Assembly (NCBI GenBank): GCA_964657395.1
Contig: CAZZUX010000001.1
Coordinates: 1-64,000, forward strand
DNA length: 64,000 bases
Source: G963692885 sp964657395
GTDB lineage: Bacteria > Acidobacteriota > Terriglobia > Terriglobales > Acidobacteriaceae
Direction: 5' to 3'
The stretch's first letter is position 1. Every line of letters begins with the position of its first letter. The notes under the pieces were generated by a model. That model made no database searches. It was not told the origin of the DNA and saw nothing but the letters and a program-made list of their open reading frames with translations. Below, one piece after another: positions 52,810 to 61,233 of the stretch. A program made the position numbers and the translations under genes.

Positions 52810-54462
52810 ATGAGTAAGCCAGTGATCCTCGCCGTCGATGACGACTTCAGCGTTCTTGAAGCCGTAGTCCAGGATTTGCGCCGCCACTACGGCGACCGCT
52901 ACCGCGTCCTGCGCGCTTCTTCCGGGCAGGCCGCGCTCGATCTATGTCAGCAGCTTGAGACCCGGAGCGAAAAGGTGGCGCTGTTTCTGTCAGACCAACG
53001 CATGCCCGGCATGTCGGGCGTGGACTTTCTAGCACAGACCATGAGCCGCTTTCCGGATGCCATGCGCGCATTGCTCACTGCTTACGCCGATACCGAAGCA
53101 GCGATCCGGGCCATTAATACGGCCAAGATTCACTACTACCTGACCAAGCCATGGGATCCGCCGGAAGAGAAGCTCTACCCGGTTCTCGACGATCTGCTGG
53201 GTTTCTGGACTGGCAGGAGCAAGCCCGGGTACGAAGGCATTCGCGTGATCGGCACCCGGTTTGCGTCGCGCGACCACGAGATTCGCGACTTCCTGACCAA
53301 GAATAACGTTCCATACCAGTGGATGGATCCGGGCCAGTCAGAAGAAGCCGAGGCATTGTTGAAGTCGCGCGGCATGGCGGCTTCAAATCTCCCCGTGGTC
53401 ATGTTTTCGGATGGTACGACGCTGGCGCAGCCATCTCGGACCCAGCTCGCGGGCCGAATCGGGTTGAGTATCGAAGCTAAAAGCCAGTTTTACGACCTGA
53501 TCATTGTCGGAGCCGGTCCAGCCGGACTGGCGGCAGCTGTCTATGGGGCGTCGGAAGGGCTCTGTACGCTGGTAATCGAGCCGGAAGCGCCGGGAGGCCA
53601 GGCTGGGAGCAGCTCCCGAATCGAAAATTATCTCGGATTTCCGGCAGGCATCAGTGGCTCTGAGTTGGCACAGCGCGCCTTCACGCAGGCCTCACGGTTT
53701 GGCGCAGAGTTTCTTTCACAAAGGGTGGTGAACCTGCGCAGTGAAAACAGCTACCACTTCCTCAAACTCGAAGACGGCCGGGAGCTCTCTTCGCTCGTGT
53801 GCCTGATGAGTATGGGCGTGGATTACAGGCGGCTGGACATTCCGGGAGCGGACCGACTGGCTGGTGCAGGTGTGTACTACGGCGCGGCGGCCACCGAGGC
53901 GAAGTCCTGCAAAGGGGAAGAAGTCTTCGTGGTGGGAGGAGCCAATTCAGCTGGTCAGGCGGCCATGTACTTCTCCAAGTACGCGGGTAAGGTGACGATG
54001 GTTGTACGCGGTCCATCGCTCGAGAAGAGCATGTCGAAATACTTGATCGATCAGATCGCTGCCACATCCAATATCGAAGTGCTGAGGAACGCACAGGTCA
54101 TGGAAGTCTGCGGAAACGAACACCTCGATAGCGTACGGTTGCTTACGCCTGACGGAGATCGGGTTGAAAGGGCTACCGGTTTGTTCATCTTCATTGGAGC
54201 GGCGCCGGGCACTCGGTGGTTACCGGAGACGATCCTGAGAGATGACAAGGGCTTCGTATTATCGGGTCAGGACCTGCGTGTAGATGGTAAGCTCCCCGCG
54301 GTATGGAAAGAACACCGGGACCCTTATCTATTGGAAAGCAGTGTGCCGGGTGTGTTTGTGGCGGGTGACATTCGCCACGGATCCGTCAAACGCGCCGCTT
54401 CGGCTGTCGGCGAGGGTTCAATCGCGGTGCAGTTCATGCACCAGTATCTTGCGAGGTATTGA
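52810..54462 (+). CDS. fused response regulator / thioredoxin-reductase-like flavoprotein
   Basis: This 550-residue protein has an N-terminal receiver domain (about 1-125) with the phospho-accepting Asp in LFLSDQRMPGMSG and the Lys in YYLTKPW. A glutaredoxin-like middle domain (about 140-215) has no CxxC. A thioredoxin-reductase-like FAD domain (about 225-550) follows: DLIIVGAGPAGLAAAVYGASEG, EVFVVGGANSAGQAAMYFSK and GVFVAGDIRHGSVKRAASAVGEGSIA. The redox CxxC of true reductases is absent; the aligned segment reads VYYGAAATEA. Known fused regulators of this type lack the same pair. It may be a phospho-controlled flavoprotein. The histidine kinase gene follows on the same strand after 21 bases. 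Confidence 0.88.
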   Translation: MSKPVILAVDDDFSVLEAVVQDLRRHYGDRYRVLRASSGQAALDLCQQLETRSEKVALFLSDQRMPGMSGVDFLAQTMSRFPDAMRALLTAYADTEAAIRAINTAKIHYYLTKPWDPPEEKLYPVLDDLLGFWTGRSKPGYEGIRVIGTRFASRDHEIRDFLTKNNVPYQWMDPGQSEEAEALLKSRGMAASNLPVVMFSDGTTLAQPSRTQLAGRIGLSIEAKSQFYDLIIVGAGPAGLAAAVYGASEGLCTLVIEPEAPGGQAGSSSRIENYLGFPAGISGSELAQRAFTQASRFGAEFLSQRVVNLRSENSYHFLKLEDGRELSSLVCLMSMGVDYRRLDIPGADRLAGAGVYYGAAATEAKSCKGEEVFVVGGANSAGQAAMYFSKYAGKVTMVVRGPSLEKSMSKYLIDQIAATSNIEVLRNAQVMEVCGNEHLDSVRLLTPDGDRVERATGLFIFIGAAPGTRWLPETILRDDKGFVLSGQDLRVDGKLPAVWKEHRDPYLLESSVPGVFVAGDIRHGSVKRAASAVGEGSIAVQFMHQYLARY

Positions 54463-54483
54463 AGTGGAGCGAAGAAGTTGCCG

Positions 54484-55935
54484 ATGATCAATGCCATGTC
54501 AGAGTTTCAGGTAGAAACAGTCGATGCTTCGAGCCTGGCTGCTCAGTTGTCCAAATTACGGGTCTTCGCAGCTGTAGAACCTGCTGCTCTGGGCGCTCTT
54601 GGATCCCTGGAGTTATTGCGCATGCGGGCCGGCGAGAAGGTCGTGCAGGACGGTGATCACCGCGCGTTCTTTGCAGTTCTCGAAGGACAGATCAAGATCC
54701 AGAAAATGACCGATGCGGCCATGGTTCCGGTCTGCTTCAAGGCTGGTGATACCTTTGGCGAAATCACAATCCTCTCGAACAAGCGGCTGACGTATGGATG
54801 TACAGCAATTGACGACTCCACGCTGGTTCGATTTCCAGAGGAGAAGTTCTGGAAGCTGATGTTTGCATGTCCATCGGTGCGGGAACAGGTGCTGGGAGAC
54901 ATGGCGCGCAGGCTGGAGTCGTACCAGTCGCAGGAGATGCAGCGCGAGAAGCTGACATCGCTGGGAACGATGGCCGCGGGCCTGATGCACGAGCTGAAGA
55001 ACCCGGGTACCGCCGCGATTCGCGCGGCTTCACAGATGCGCGAAAATCTGGGTCGTGTACAAAAGCTGAGTTTGAAGTTGAGCCGTACCCGGCCGAGCCA
55101 GGAGCAGATTGAGTGTCTCGGTACGTTGCAGGAGCGGGCTCTGGGCGCAGTGTGCTGTCGCGCGATGGGTTCGCTTGAGCAATCGGACGCAGAAGAGGCT
55201 TTGGAACGGCAGCTTGAAGAAGCCGGTGTCGAGAATGGCTGGCGTCTGGCGCCGACGCTGGTGGCGATGGGAATGACGCTGGAAGAGCTGGCTTGCGCCA
55301 GTGCTGTCTTTTCAGGCCAGGAACTTTCCGACTCGCTGAACTGGCTGGAAGCATTGATGTCAAGTATGCAGCTGGTGGGCACCATCGAGGAAAGCCTGGG
55401 TCGTGTGCATGACTTGATCATGGCAGTAAAGCATTACTCCTATGAAGACGAAGCGAGCCAGCAGACAGTAGATGTGCACGCGAGCCTGCAGAGTACGCTG
55501 GTGATCCTGGGACACAAACTCAGACAGAAGCAGCTGACAGTCGAGAAGGACTTCGCAGCAGATTTGCCGGCGGTACATTTACGGGCCGGAGGTCTGAACC
55601 AGGTGTGGACCAACCTGCTGGATAATGCGATAGACGCGTCGCCGGAAGGCGCCACTCTCAGGATTCATACCCGCGCGGATGGAGATGCAGTCGAGGTGTC
55701 GATTGAGGATCACGGGGTTGGGATCAGCAGCGAAAATGCCTCCCGGGTCTTCGAGCCTTTTTTTACCACCAAAGCGGCGGGAGTTGGCAGCGGCCTTGGC
55801 CTGGATATCGTTCACCGAATTCTTGCGATGAAGCTGGGCGGCACGATCAAATTCGACTCGGCGCCTGGGCACACAGTTTTTACCGTGAGGCTGCCGATAC
55901 AGTGGCAGGCCGAGGCAAAAGCTGAAGCCAGGTAA
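54484..55935 (+). CDS. cyclic-nucleotide-binding-domain histidine kinase
   Basis: This 483-residue cytoplasmic kinase has an N-terminal Crp-type cNMP-binding fold (about 20-140: RMRAGEKVVQDGD, FKAGDTFGEITILSN) and no helix-turn-helix. The kinase core has an intact H box (GTMAAGLMHELKNPGTAAIRAASQM), a long helical linker, and an ATP-binding domain with WTNLLDNAIDASPEG, EDHGVGIS and GSGLGLDIVHRI. It probably phosphorylates the receiver of the flavoprotein gene immediately upstream. The start may be ATG 54484, TTG 54478 or ATG 54496; no Shine-Dalgarno is decisive. Confidence 0.87.
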   Translation: MINAMSEFQVETVDASSLAAQLSKLRVFAAVEPAALGALGSLELLRMRAGEKVVQDGDHRAFFAVLEGQIKIQKMTDAAMVPVCFKAGDTFGEITILSNKRLTYGCTAIDDSTLVRFPEEKFWKLMFACPSVREQVLGDMARRLESYQSQEMQREKLTSLGTMAAGLMHELKNPGTAAIRAASQMRENLGRVQKLSLKLSRTRPSQEQIECLGTLQERALGAVCCRAMGSLEQSDAEEALERQLEEAGVENGWRLAPTLVAMGMTLEELACASAVFSGQELSDSLNWLEALMSSMQLVGTIEESLGRVHDLIMAVKHYSYEDEASQQTVDVHASLQSTLVILGHKLRQKQLTVEKDFAADLPAVHLRAGGLNQVWTNLLDNAIDASPEGATLRIHTRADGDAVEVSIEDHGVGISSENASRVFEPFFTTKAAGVGSGLGLDIVHRILAMKLGGTIKFDSAPGHTVFTVRLPIQWQAEAKAEAR

Positions 55936-56092
55936 GGCCCGGAGCGAAGCAGAAGTGATCGACCCGTGAATGTGCGCAGGCTCGCCTGGCCGCAGAACAC
56001 CGCACGCAATGTGCCTCAATGAAGTTGAATCTCTGCCGATGAAGTGAGTATCCGGCGCAGTCTAAGGCTGCCGGGTGGAGGATCTCGCTTCC

Positions 56093-56944
56093 ATGTTTGC
56101 AGTCATCGGGATTCTAGTAGTCTTCGGGGCGGTAGTCGGCGGCTACCTGATGGAAAAGGGAAACCTGACCGTGCTGGTGCAGCCGGCAGAGCTGGTGATC
56201 ATAGGCGGGGCGGCCCTGGGAACGTTGTTTATAGCCAACCCTATGCACATCATCAAGCAGCTGCTGGGCGGCATTGGCGCGGCGTTCGGGTCTTCGAAGT
56301 TCGGCAAGGGACGGTATCTGAATGCCTTGAAGATGATGTACCAGGTGTTAGGAAAGGCACGCAAGGAAGGCGACCTGGCAATCGAGGGTGATATCGAGAA
56401 GCCGGATGAGAGCGCGATCTTCAAGGAGTATCCGGAATTTCTGAAGGATCATCACATACGTGACTTTGTCTGTGACACTTTGAGGATGGTAATTGCCGGC
56501 GGTGTCGAAGCGTTTGATATCGACCAGATGATGGAGCTGGACATGGAAGTCCATCATCACGAGGTATCCATGCCGATCAGTGCATTGACCACAGTGGCGG
56601 ATGCGCTGCCCGGATTGGGGATTGTCGCAGCCGTTCTGGGTGTTGTGATTACCATGGGCTCGCTGGGCGGCCCGCCGGAAGAGATTGGGAAGCACGTAGC
56701 CGCAGCGCTGGTGGGAACCTTCCTGGGCATCCTGCTCTGCTATGGGCTGGTAGGTCCGATCGGTGCGAAGATGACCAAAGCAGTGGATGAAGAGCGCTGT
56801 TTCCTTCACGCATTGCGCGTCCTGATCATCGCTTACATCAAGGGCAATCCGCCGATTCTTGCAGTAGAGGTAGCAAGGCGCGCCATTCCCGCGCATGTGC
56901 GACCTTCGTTTGCGGAACTGGAAGCAGCATGTCGCGGCTTTTGA
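56093..56944 (+). CDS. motA: flagellar motor stator protein MotA
   Basis: This 283-residue inner-membrane protein has four membrane segments and the MotA/ExbB cytoplasmic region. The signatures are MFAVIGILVVFGAVVGGYLMEKG, GGAALGTLFIANP, DALPGLGIVAAVLGVVITMG and the late PAHVRPSFAELE. With MotB it forms the proton channel that drives flagellar rotation. ATG 56093 has GGAGG 11 bases upstream; GTG 56075 is in frame but includes that site. No other flagellar gene is in the window. Confidence 0.94.
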   Translation: MFAVIGILVVFGAVVGGYLMEKGNLTVLVQPAELVIIGGAALGTLFIANPMHIIKQLLGGIGAAFGSSKFGKGRYLNALKMMYQVLGKARKEGDLAIEGDIEKPDESAIFKEYPEFLKDHHIRDFVCDTLRMVIAGGVEAFDIDQMMELDMEVHHHEVSMPISALTTVADALPGLGIVAAVLGVVITMGSLGGPPEEIGKHVAAALVGTFLGILLCYGLVGPIGAKMTKAVDEERCFLHALRVLIIAYIKGNPPILAVEVARRAIPAHVRPSFAELEAACRGF

Positions 56945-56954
56945 NNNNNNNNNN
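56945..56954. other. short assembly gap (10 N) between motA and motB
   Basis: Ten unknown bases follow the motA stop directly. The bases after them are very GC-rich and include GCCGGC-GAA-GCCGGC, able to form a hairpin that may have stopped sequencing. The true length is unknown, and the motB ribosome binding site could lie in the gap. Confidence 0.9.
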
Positions 56955-56984
56955 CGCTGCCGGCGAAGCCGGCGCGGCCGCCTG

Positions 56985-58160
56985 ATGAGCGACAAGCGCC
57001 CGATCATCATCATCAAGAAGAAGGTGAACCATGCAGGCCATCATGGCGGTGCTTGGAAGGTAGCCTACGCCGATTTTGTGACGGCAATGATGGCGCTCTT
57101 TATCGTTCTATGGCTGACCAGCTCGGGCGAGAAGGTGAAAAAAAGTATCGCAAGCTACTTCAACGATCCAGCTGGAACCGTGAAGGAACTAGGCACAGGC
57201 CAGGATGGCACCGGTGACAGCATCCCGCTCGACAAGAAGGGCATCAGCGAACTGAAAGAAAAGATGGAGCGACAAATCGCCAGCCGCCCCGACCTCTCGA
57301 AGCTGCACAACCAGGTGGATATCATTATCACGCCGGAGGGTATGCGGGTAGAGCTGATGGAATCGAAGGATGGCACATTTTTTCAAACCGGAAAGTCAAA
57401 CCTGAATCCGCTGGGTAAGGAGATGCTCGGATTGTTGGCTAAGGAGCTGAGCACAGCTCCAAATCGTGTCTCGATCGAAGGCCACACCGATGCGCAGCCC
57501 TACGGGGTAGACAGCAGGTATGACAACTGGGAGCTTTCCACGGATCGCGCCAACGCGGCCCGCCGATTGATGCAAAGCACGGGTCTACAGCCGAACCAGC
57601 TGGCGCAGGTACGCGGATTCGCCGATCAGCAGCTTCGCCTGCCAGCGAATCCTCTTGATCCATCCAATCGGCGCATCAGTGTCATCGTTCACTATGCCGG
57701 CTTTATCCAGGCAAATCCGCGGTCAACGTTCGCAGGTACGGCGCAAGCTGTTGGCGGAGCCAAGATTGCTGTTGCTGCAGCTGCGGGAAGTCTCGTGAAG
57801 CCAAATGCTGCGAAATCGAACCGTCAGGGAGTTCCGGACGCGAAAAGGGCAGAAAAGGATGACGCGCGAGCGGATGTACCATCCAGTGCCTTGAAAGAAG
57901 CAGGCCTTGCAGCGCCTGAAAGCCAGGCGCCTCAAAAGAGCACACATGCAGCGATGGATAATGGAAAGGTGCTGCCAGTGTCGAGGATGCCAGCCATGCA
58001 GCACATCAAGCAGGCAATACCTACTGTTGCAAGTTCAATCGAATGGTTTCGAAAAATGACAGCATCCCTGATGCCACACAAAGCGGCAAAGGTACCAGCA
58101 AGTGCTGGAACGAAAGCTTCTACTTCCGGAGATGTAGCAGAGGAAAAGGCCGTGAGGTAA
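56985..58160 (+). CDS. motB: flagellar motor stator protein MotB
   Basis: This 391-residue protein has one membrane helix (about 26-45: VAYADFVTAMMALFIVLWLTSS) with the proton-carrying Asp30. The OmpA-like peptidoglycan-binding domain (about 120-235) has VSIEGHTDAQPYG, WELSTDRANAARRLMQ and NPLDPSNRRISVIV. A low-complexity C-terminal extension of about 150 residues, rich in Ala, Lys and Ser, is longer than in E. coli MotB (308 aa). It anchors the stator to the cell wall. ATG 56985 fits the family start; frames running upstream cross the N gap and are not trusted. Confidence 0.93.
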   Translation: MSDKRPIIIIKKKVNHAGHHGGAWKVAYADFVTAMMALFIVLWLTSSGEKVKKSIASYFNDPAGTVKELGTGQDGTGDSIPLDKKGISELKEKMERQIASRPDLSKLHNQVDIIITPEGMRVELMESKDGTFFQTGKSNLNPLGKEMLGLLAKELSTAPNRVSIEGHTDAQPYGVDSRYDNWELSTDRANAARRLMQSTGLQPNQLAQVRGFADQQLRLPANPLDPSNRRISVIVHYAGFIQANPRSTFAGTAQAVGGAKIAVAAAAGSLVKPNAAKSNRQGVPDAKRAEKDDARADVPSSALKEAGLAAPESQAPQKSTHAAMDNGKVLPVSRMPAMQHIKQAIPTVASSIEWFRKMTASLMPHKAAKVPASAGTKASTSGDVAEEKAVR

Positions 58161-58172
58161 ATCAAAGTAAGA

Positions 58173-60074
58173 CTACGGTCGTTGCTGGGGGGCTTGCCGA
58201 CGGAGAAGGAAGCTGCTTAGGGTGATTGGCTCGCCGGATGGATTGTTGATGGTGATGTTGACATCCGTGGCAGCAAGCGTGCGCAGACACAGGTTGCAGC
58301 CGGGCACTGACTCGGCGCCTTTCAGCGGTCCGGTGGAGACTGCCGAGGGTGGCTCAGCTTCTATTTTCCATGAGCCTGCGTCAAGTGGCAGACGCTCAAA
58401 GGTCGCGCTGCCATAAGGCGGAATCACTAAAGCTGCGTGACCATCCACGAGATGTACAGAGTTCAGCTTGTTGATAGATGCCAGGTAGCCAGGCACCACA
58501 AGACCCTCCGCAGTGGTTCGCATGCCGATCTTTCCGTCGCGGCGACGCAGATAGAGGAAGGCGCGAATGTGATCGGGATCGGGAGTATCGAAGAGCACCG
58601 CCTGGTAGTAGTTCTTGAAGCGCGGATCATCGACGATTTGCTGATCGGCAGGGAAGAGTCCACTTTCACCGGTGAAGCTGCTGAAAAGAAGCAGGTCGGG
58701 TTTCTGGTCGAGGATGTAGGCACCATCGCCGAGTTCATGACCGACCCATCCGTGACCGCGGTCTTTCGAGATCGCTACATGCGCAATGTGGTAATCGTTC
58801 AAGCCGAGTGGATCCAGTGCCGGAAAGTGACTGAAAAAGGGAACTACGCCTGCTGCGTCAGAGGAAAGCAGCGGCTGTTGCGCGTTGAAGGCCTGATGGA
58901 TAAACAGACCGAGCGATTGACCCTGCGACTCCCAGTGCTCCTGGTCAGTCATGGCGTCGGAGGTGACGACCAGCAGCGTTGCTGCAAGTACACCGGCAGC
59001 AACGTTTCGCCGTTTACGGCGCTGAGAATCCTCGATCAGCAGGCCCAGGCCGGGAAGAAGAAAGCCGAGGAGTGCTACCATCGGCTCGAAGTGACGGGAT
59101 GCCGGAAAGATGTCGCCTCCGATGCTGACGACATAGACAGTCCAGATGAACGCAACAGTCCAGAGGAAAATGACTGGCTTGCGGTAGAGGGCCCGGCCCG
59201 TGCGCCATAACGCATAACTGGCGAGCAGGATCAGCAGCACCAGGACGAAGTTCATTCGGATTGCGTGGTATACGTAACTGGCTCCGCTACGAATACGATG
59301 CATCGTGAATGCGATCTTGACGAAAGCGGTATTCGGCAGCCACTCGCGGTAGTAGATTCGGCGAAAGACGAGCTGACCGAGGAAGAAGACGATCGGGATG
59401 GGAAGGATCCTGGACCGCGAAAGAAAACTCCTGGTGCTGATTTTGTCGGCGATCACCGCTGCTGCAAAGAAGGCTGCCGTAAAGAGTGCTGCATCGGCAC
59501 GGGTTATGACGGCAAAGCCAAGCAGCAGGCCAATGCTTATCGCAGGTCCGGTCTGCGGACGTTCTTCCTGCAGCCAAGGCAGCATGCGGTAGGCCGCCCA
59601 CGCCAGCAGGCATGCCAGCAGCGGCTGCTCCAGGCCACCCAGCGCCCACATGGAAAAAGTGCTGCTTAGGACCAGGGCGGAACAGGTCACAAGCGCGCTG
59701 AAAAAGCGTATGCCTGCCGGAAAGTATTCAAAGATATAGGCAACAACAGCTACCAGGATGAGCAGAGTGGTAGTGACGCCAAGGATGTGCGCGGCAAGCG
59801 GGAGTGGAATATGAATCGCGCCCATGGCAGCGCAGATCAGCACCCACAACAGGTTGGTATAGCCTTCCACGGGCCGGGTGTCGTTCCAGGTGAGGCCGTG
59901 ACCTTCCAGCAGTCGCTGGCTGTAGCGGAGGGAGATGTAGGCGTCGTCCGTGATGAACGGAGAGAAATGTCGCAGCTGCAGAACAAAGAGGATGCCGATG
60001 ATTACGCACAATGCGAGCAGTGGAAGGACGGGCGAAGCTTCGCGCCCCGGTGCCTGAGTCGTGACACTTGCCAT
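58173..60074 (-). CDS. GT-C family membrane glycosyltransferase
   Basis: This 633-residue protein has about nine to eleven membrane helices and a C-terminal extracytoplasmic domain. The first loop, FSPFITDDAYISLRYSQRLLEGHGLTWNDTRPVEGYTNLLWVLI, with its DD pair, is the signature of a GT-C group that includes mycobacterial arabinofuranosyltransferase AftB-like enzymes. These use polyprenyl-phosphate sugar donors. The acceptor here is unknown. ATG 60074 is chosen over an upstream in-frame ATG because the longer form overlaps the M24 gene. It converges on motB with a 12-base gap. Confidence 0.82.
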   Translation of the reverse strand: MASVTTQAPGREASPVLPLLALCVIIGILFVLQLRHFSPFITDDAYISLRYSQRLLEGHGLTWNDTRPVEGYTNLLWVLICAAMGAIHIPLPLAAHILGVTTTLLILVAVVAYIFEYFPAGIRFFSALVTCSALVLSSTFSMWALGGLEQPLLACLLAWAAYRMLPWLQEERPQTGPAISIGLLLGFAVITRADAALFTAAFFAAAVIADKISTRSFLSRSRILPIPIVFFLGQLVFRRIYYREWLPNTAFVKIAFTMHRIRSGASYVYHAIRMNFVLVLLILLASYALWRTGRALYRKPVIFLWTVAFIWTVYVVSIGGDIFPASRHFEPMVALLGFLLPGLGLLIEDSQRRKRRNVAAGVLAATLLVVTSDAMTDQEHWESQGQSLGLFIHQAFNAQQPLLSSDAAGVVPFFSHFPALDPLGLNDYHIAHVAISKDRGHGWVGHELGDGAYILDQKPDLLLFSSFTGESGLFPADQQIVDDPRFKNYYQAVLFDTPDPDHIRAFLYLRRRDGKIGMRTTAEGLVVPGYLASINKLNSVHLVDGHAALVIPPYGSATFERLPLDAGSWKIEAEPPSAVSTGPLKGAESVPGCNLCLRTLAATDVNITINNPSGEPITLSSFLLRRQAPQQRP

Positions 60075-60121
60075 GGAAAGGTCAGTATACAAGGCGACCT
60101 GGGTGCGGGATCGTTGGGGCG

Positions 60122-61225
60122 TCAGCGGACCAGTATGCCTGCCGATTCGAAGCTCGCTCCATTGCATGAGGTGTGTACAACAGGAAGATCCGGCGTGTCG
60201 GTGATCCGCTCAAGCAGATTGTTGGTAAGCAGCAACGTGTCCTCCACCTTACCGCCACGGAAGGAGGGATTCCATGCGAGCGCCTGTCCGTCGATGAGGA
60301 ACTGATTCCCGCTCGGCGTAGCAACCCAGTCGCGCTCCATGTAACCGCAGGGGCCGCCCTGGTGATGATTCGCTTCTTCTGCCGGGTAACCGGCTTTAGC
60401 ATAAGCCTGGCTCGCAGCTGCATACAGTTCAGCGCTGGTAGTACCGGCACGGGATGCAGAAAGCAGTGCAGCATTCACTTCCGCGGCAACAGCGAAGGCA
60501 TTTGTCAGTTCCTTCGGCGGTGCGCCGAAATGAACGAAGCGGGTGATAGACAGGCAGAGGCCGTGACTGCGTGCGCACAGATTGACCATACCGAATTTTC
60601 GCAACCGTTCGCCATGTGCGACCGCGTGTTTGTATCTGAAGATGCGGTCGTCTACCGCCATGAGCAGGACGCTCGGCTCTATGCCGGCAGACCATAGCTG
60701 CCGCGCAGCAAGTCCGTTCATGGTGAACTCGGTCATTCCTGGCTGCAGTTGCTGAAGCACATTGGTTACGATGGCGGCTACCTGCTTGCCTGCCTCGCGA
60801 TAGCGCGCCAGTTCTGCAGCAAGCAGGGGCGTACGCAGTGCTGTCAGATCATGCGCAGAGGCTCCTGCCATGGCCTGATCGGTGGCGAGCTTTGCAGATC
60901 CGGCCAGGCGCTCGATGGCGGCCGCCTGTCCATCTTCGTTCCATGGCCAGATGACTGGTTCAAAGCCGAGGCCGGCGAAATCTTCGTCGGCCAGACGGGC
61001 TGCTTCGTTGTTGGTGGACAGGTAGTACCGGTCGCCATCCTTAGTGATGAGGATGGTGCAGACATTTGTGTCGGACGGCAGCAACACCCGGCGAGCCAGG
61101 ATGCCCGCCGTGATCCATGCGAGGTTCTCATTGCGGCGGATCAGCAGGGCGTCAAGCTGCTTCTCCTTGAGCCATGCCGTGACGCGTTCTACCTTGGTTG
61201 CAATTTCCTGCTGTATTTCCTGCAT
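60122..61225 (-). CDS. M24-family peptidase homologue lacking metal-binding aspartates
   Basis: This 367-residue protein has the creatinase N-terminal domain (about 10-130) and a pita-bread fold domain (about 135-365), like Xaa-Pro aminopeptidases. In active enzymes the metal Asp pair lies in DxG...GYxSDxTRT. Here the segment reads MVNLCARSHGLCLSITRF, so Asn and Ser stand in their places. His in NHHQGGPCGY and Glu in GKVEDTLLLT remain. It is probably not a standard metallopeptidase. Its start lies 8 bases after the xylB stop, so it belongs to the pentose kinase operon. Confidence 0.8.
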   Translation of the reverse strand: MQEIQQEIATKVERVTAWLKEKQLDALLIRRNENLAWITAGILARRVLLPSDTNVCTILITKDGDRYYLSTNNEAARLADEDFAGLGFEPVIWPWNEDGQAAAIERLAGSAKLATDQAMAGASAHDLTALRTPLLAAELARYREAGKQVAAIVTNVLQQLQPGMTEFTMNGLAARQLWSAGIEPSVLLMAVDDRIFRYKHAVAHGERLRKFGMVNLCARSHGLCLSITRFVHFGAPPKELTNAFAVAAEVNAALLSASRAGTTSAELYAAASQAYAKAGYPAEEANHHQGGPCGYMERDWVATPSGNQFLIDGQALAWNPSFRGGKVEDTLLLTNNLLERITDTPDLPVVHTSCNGASFESAGILVR

Positions 61226-61233
61226 GAGAGGTC

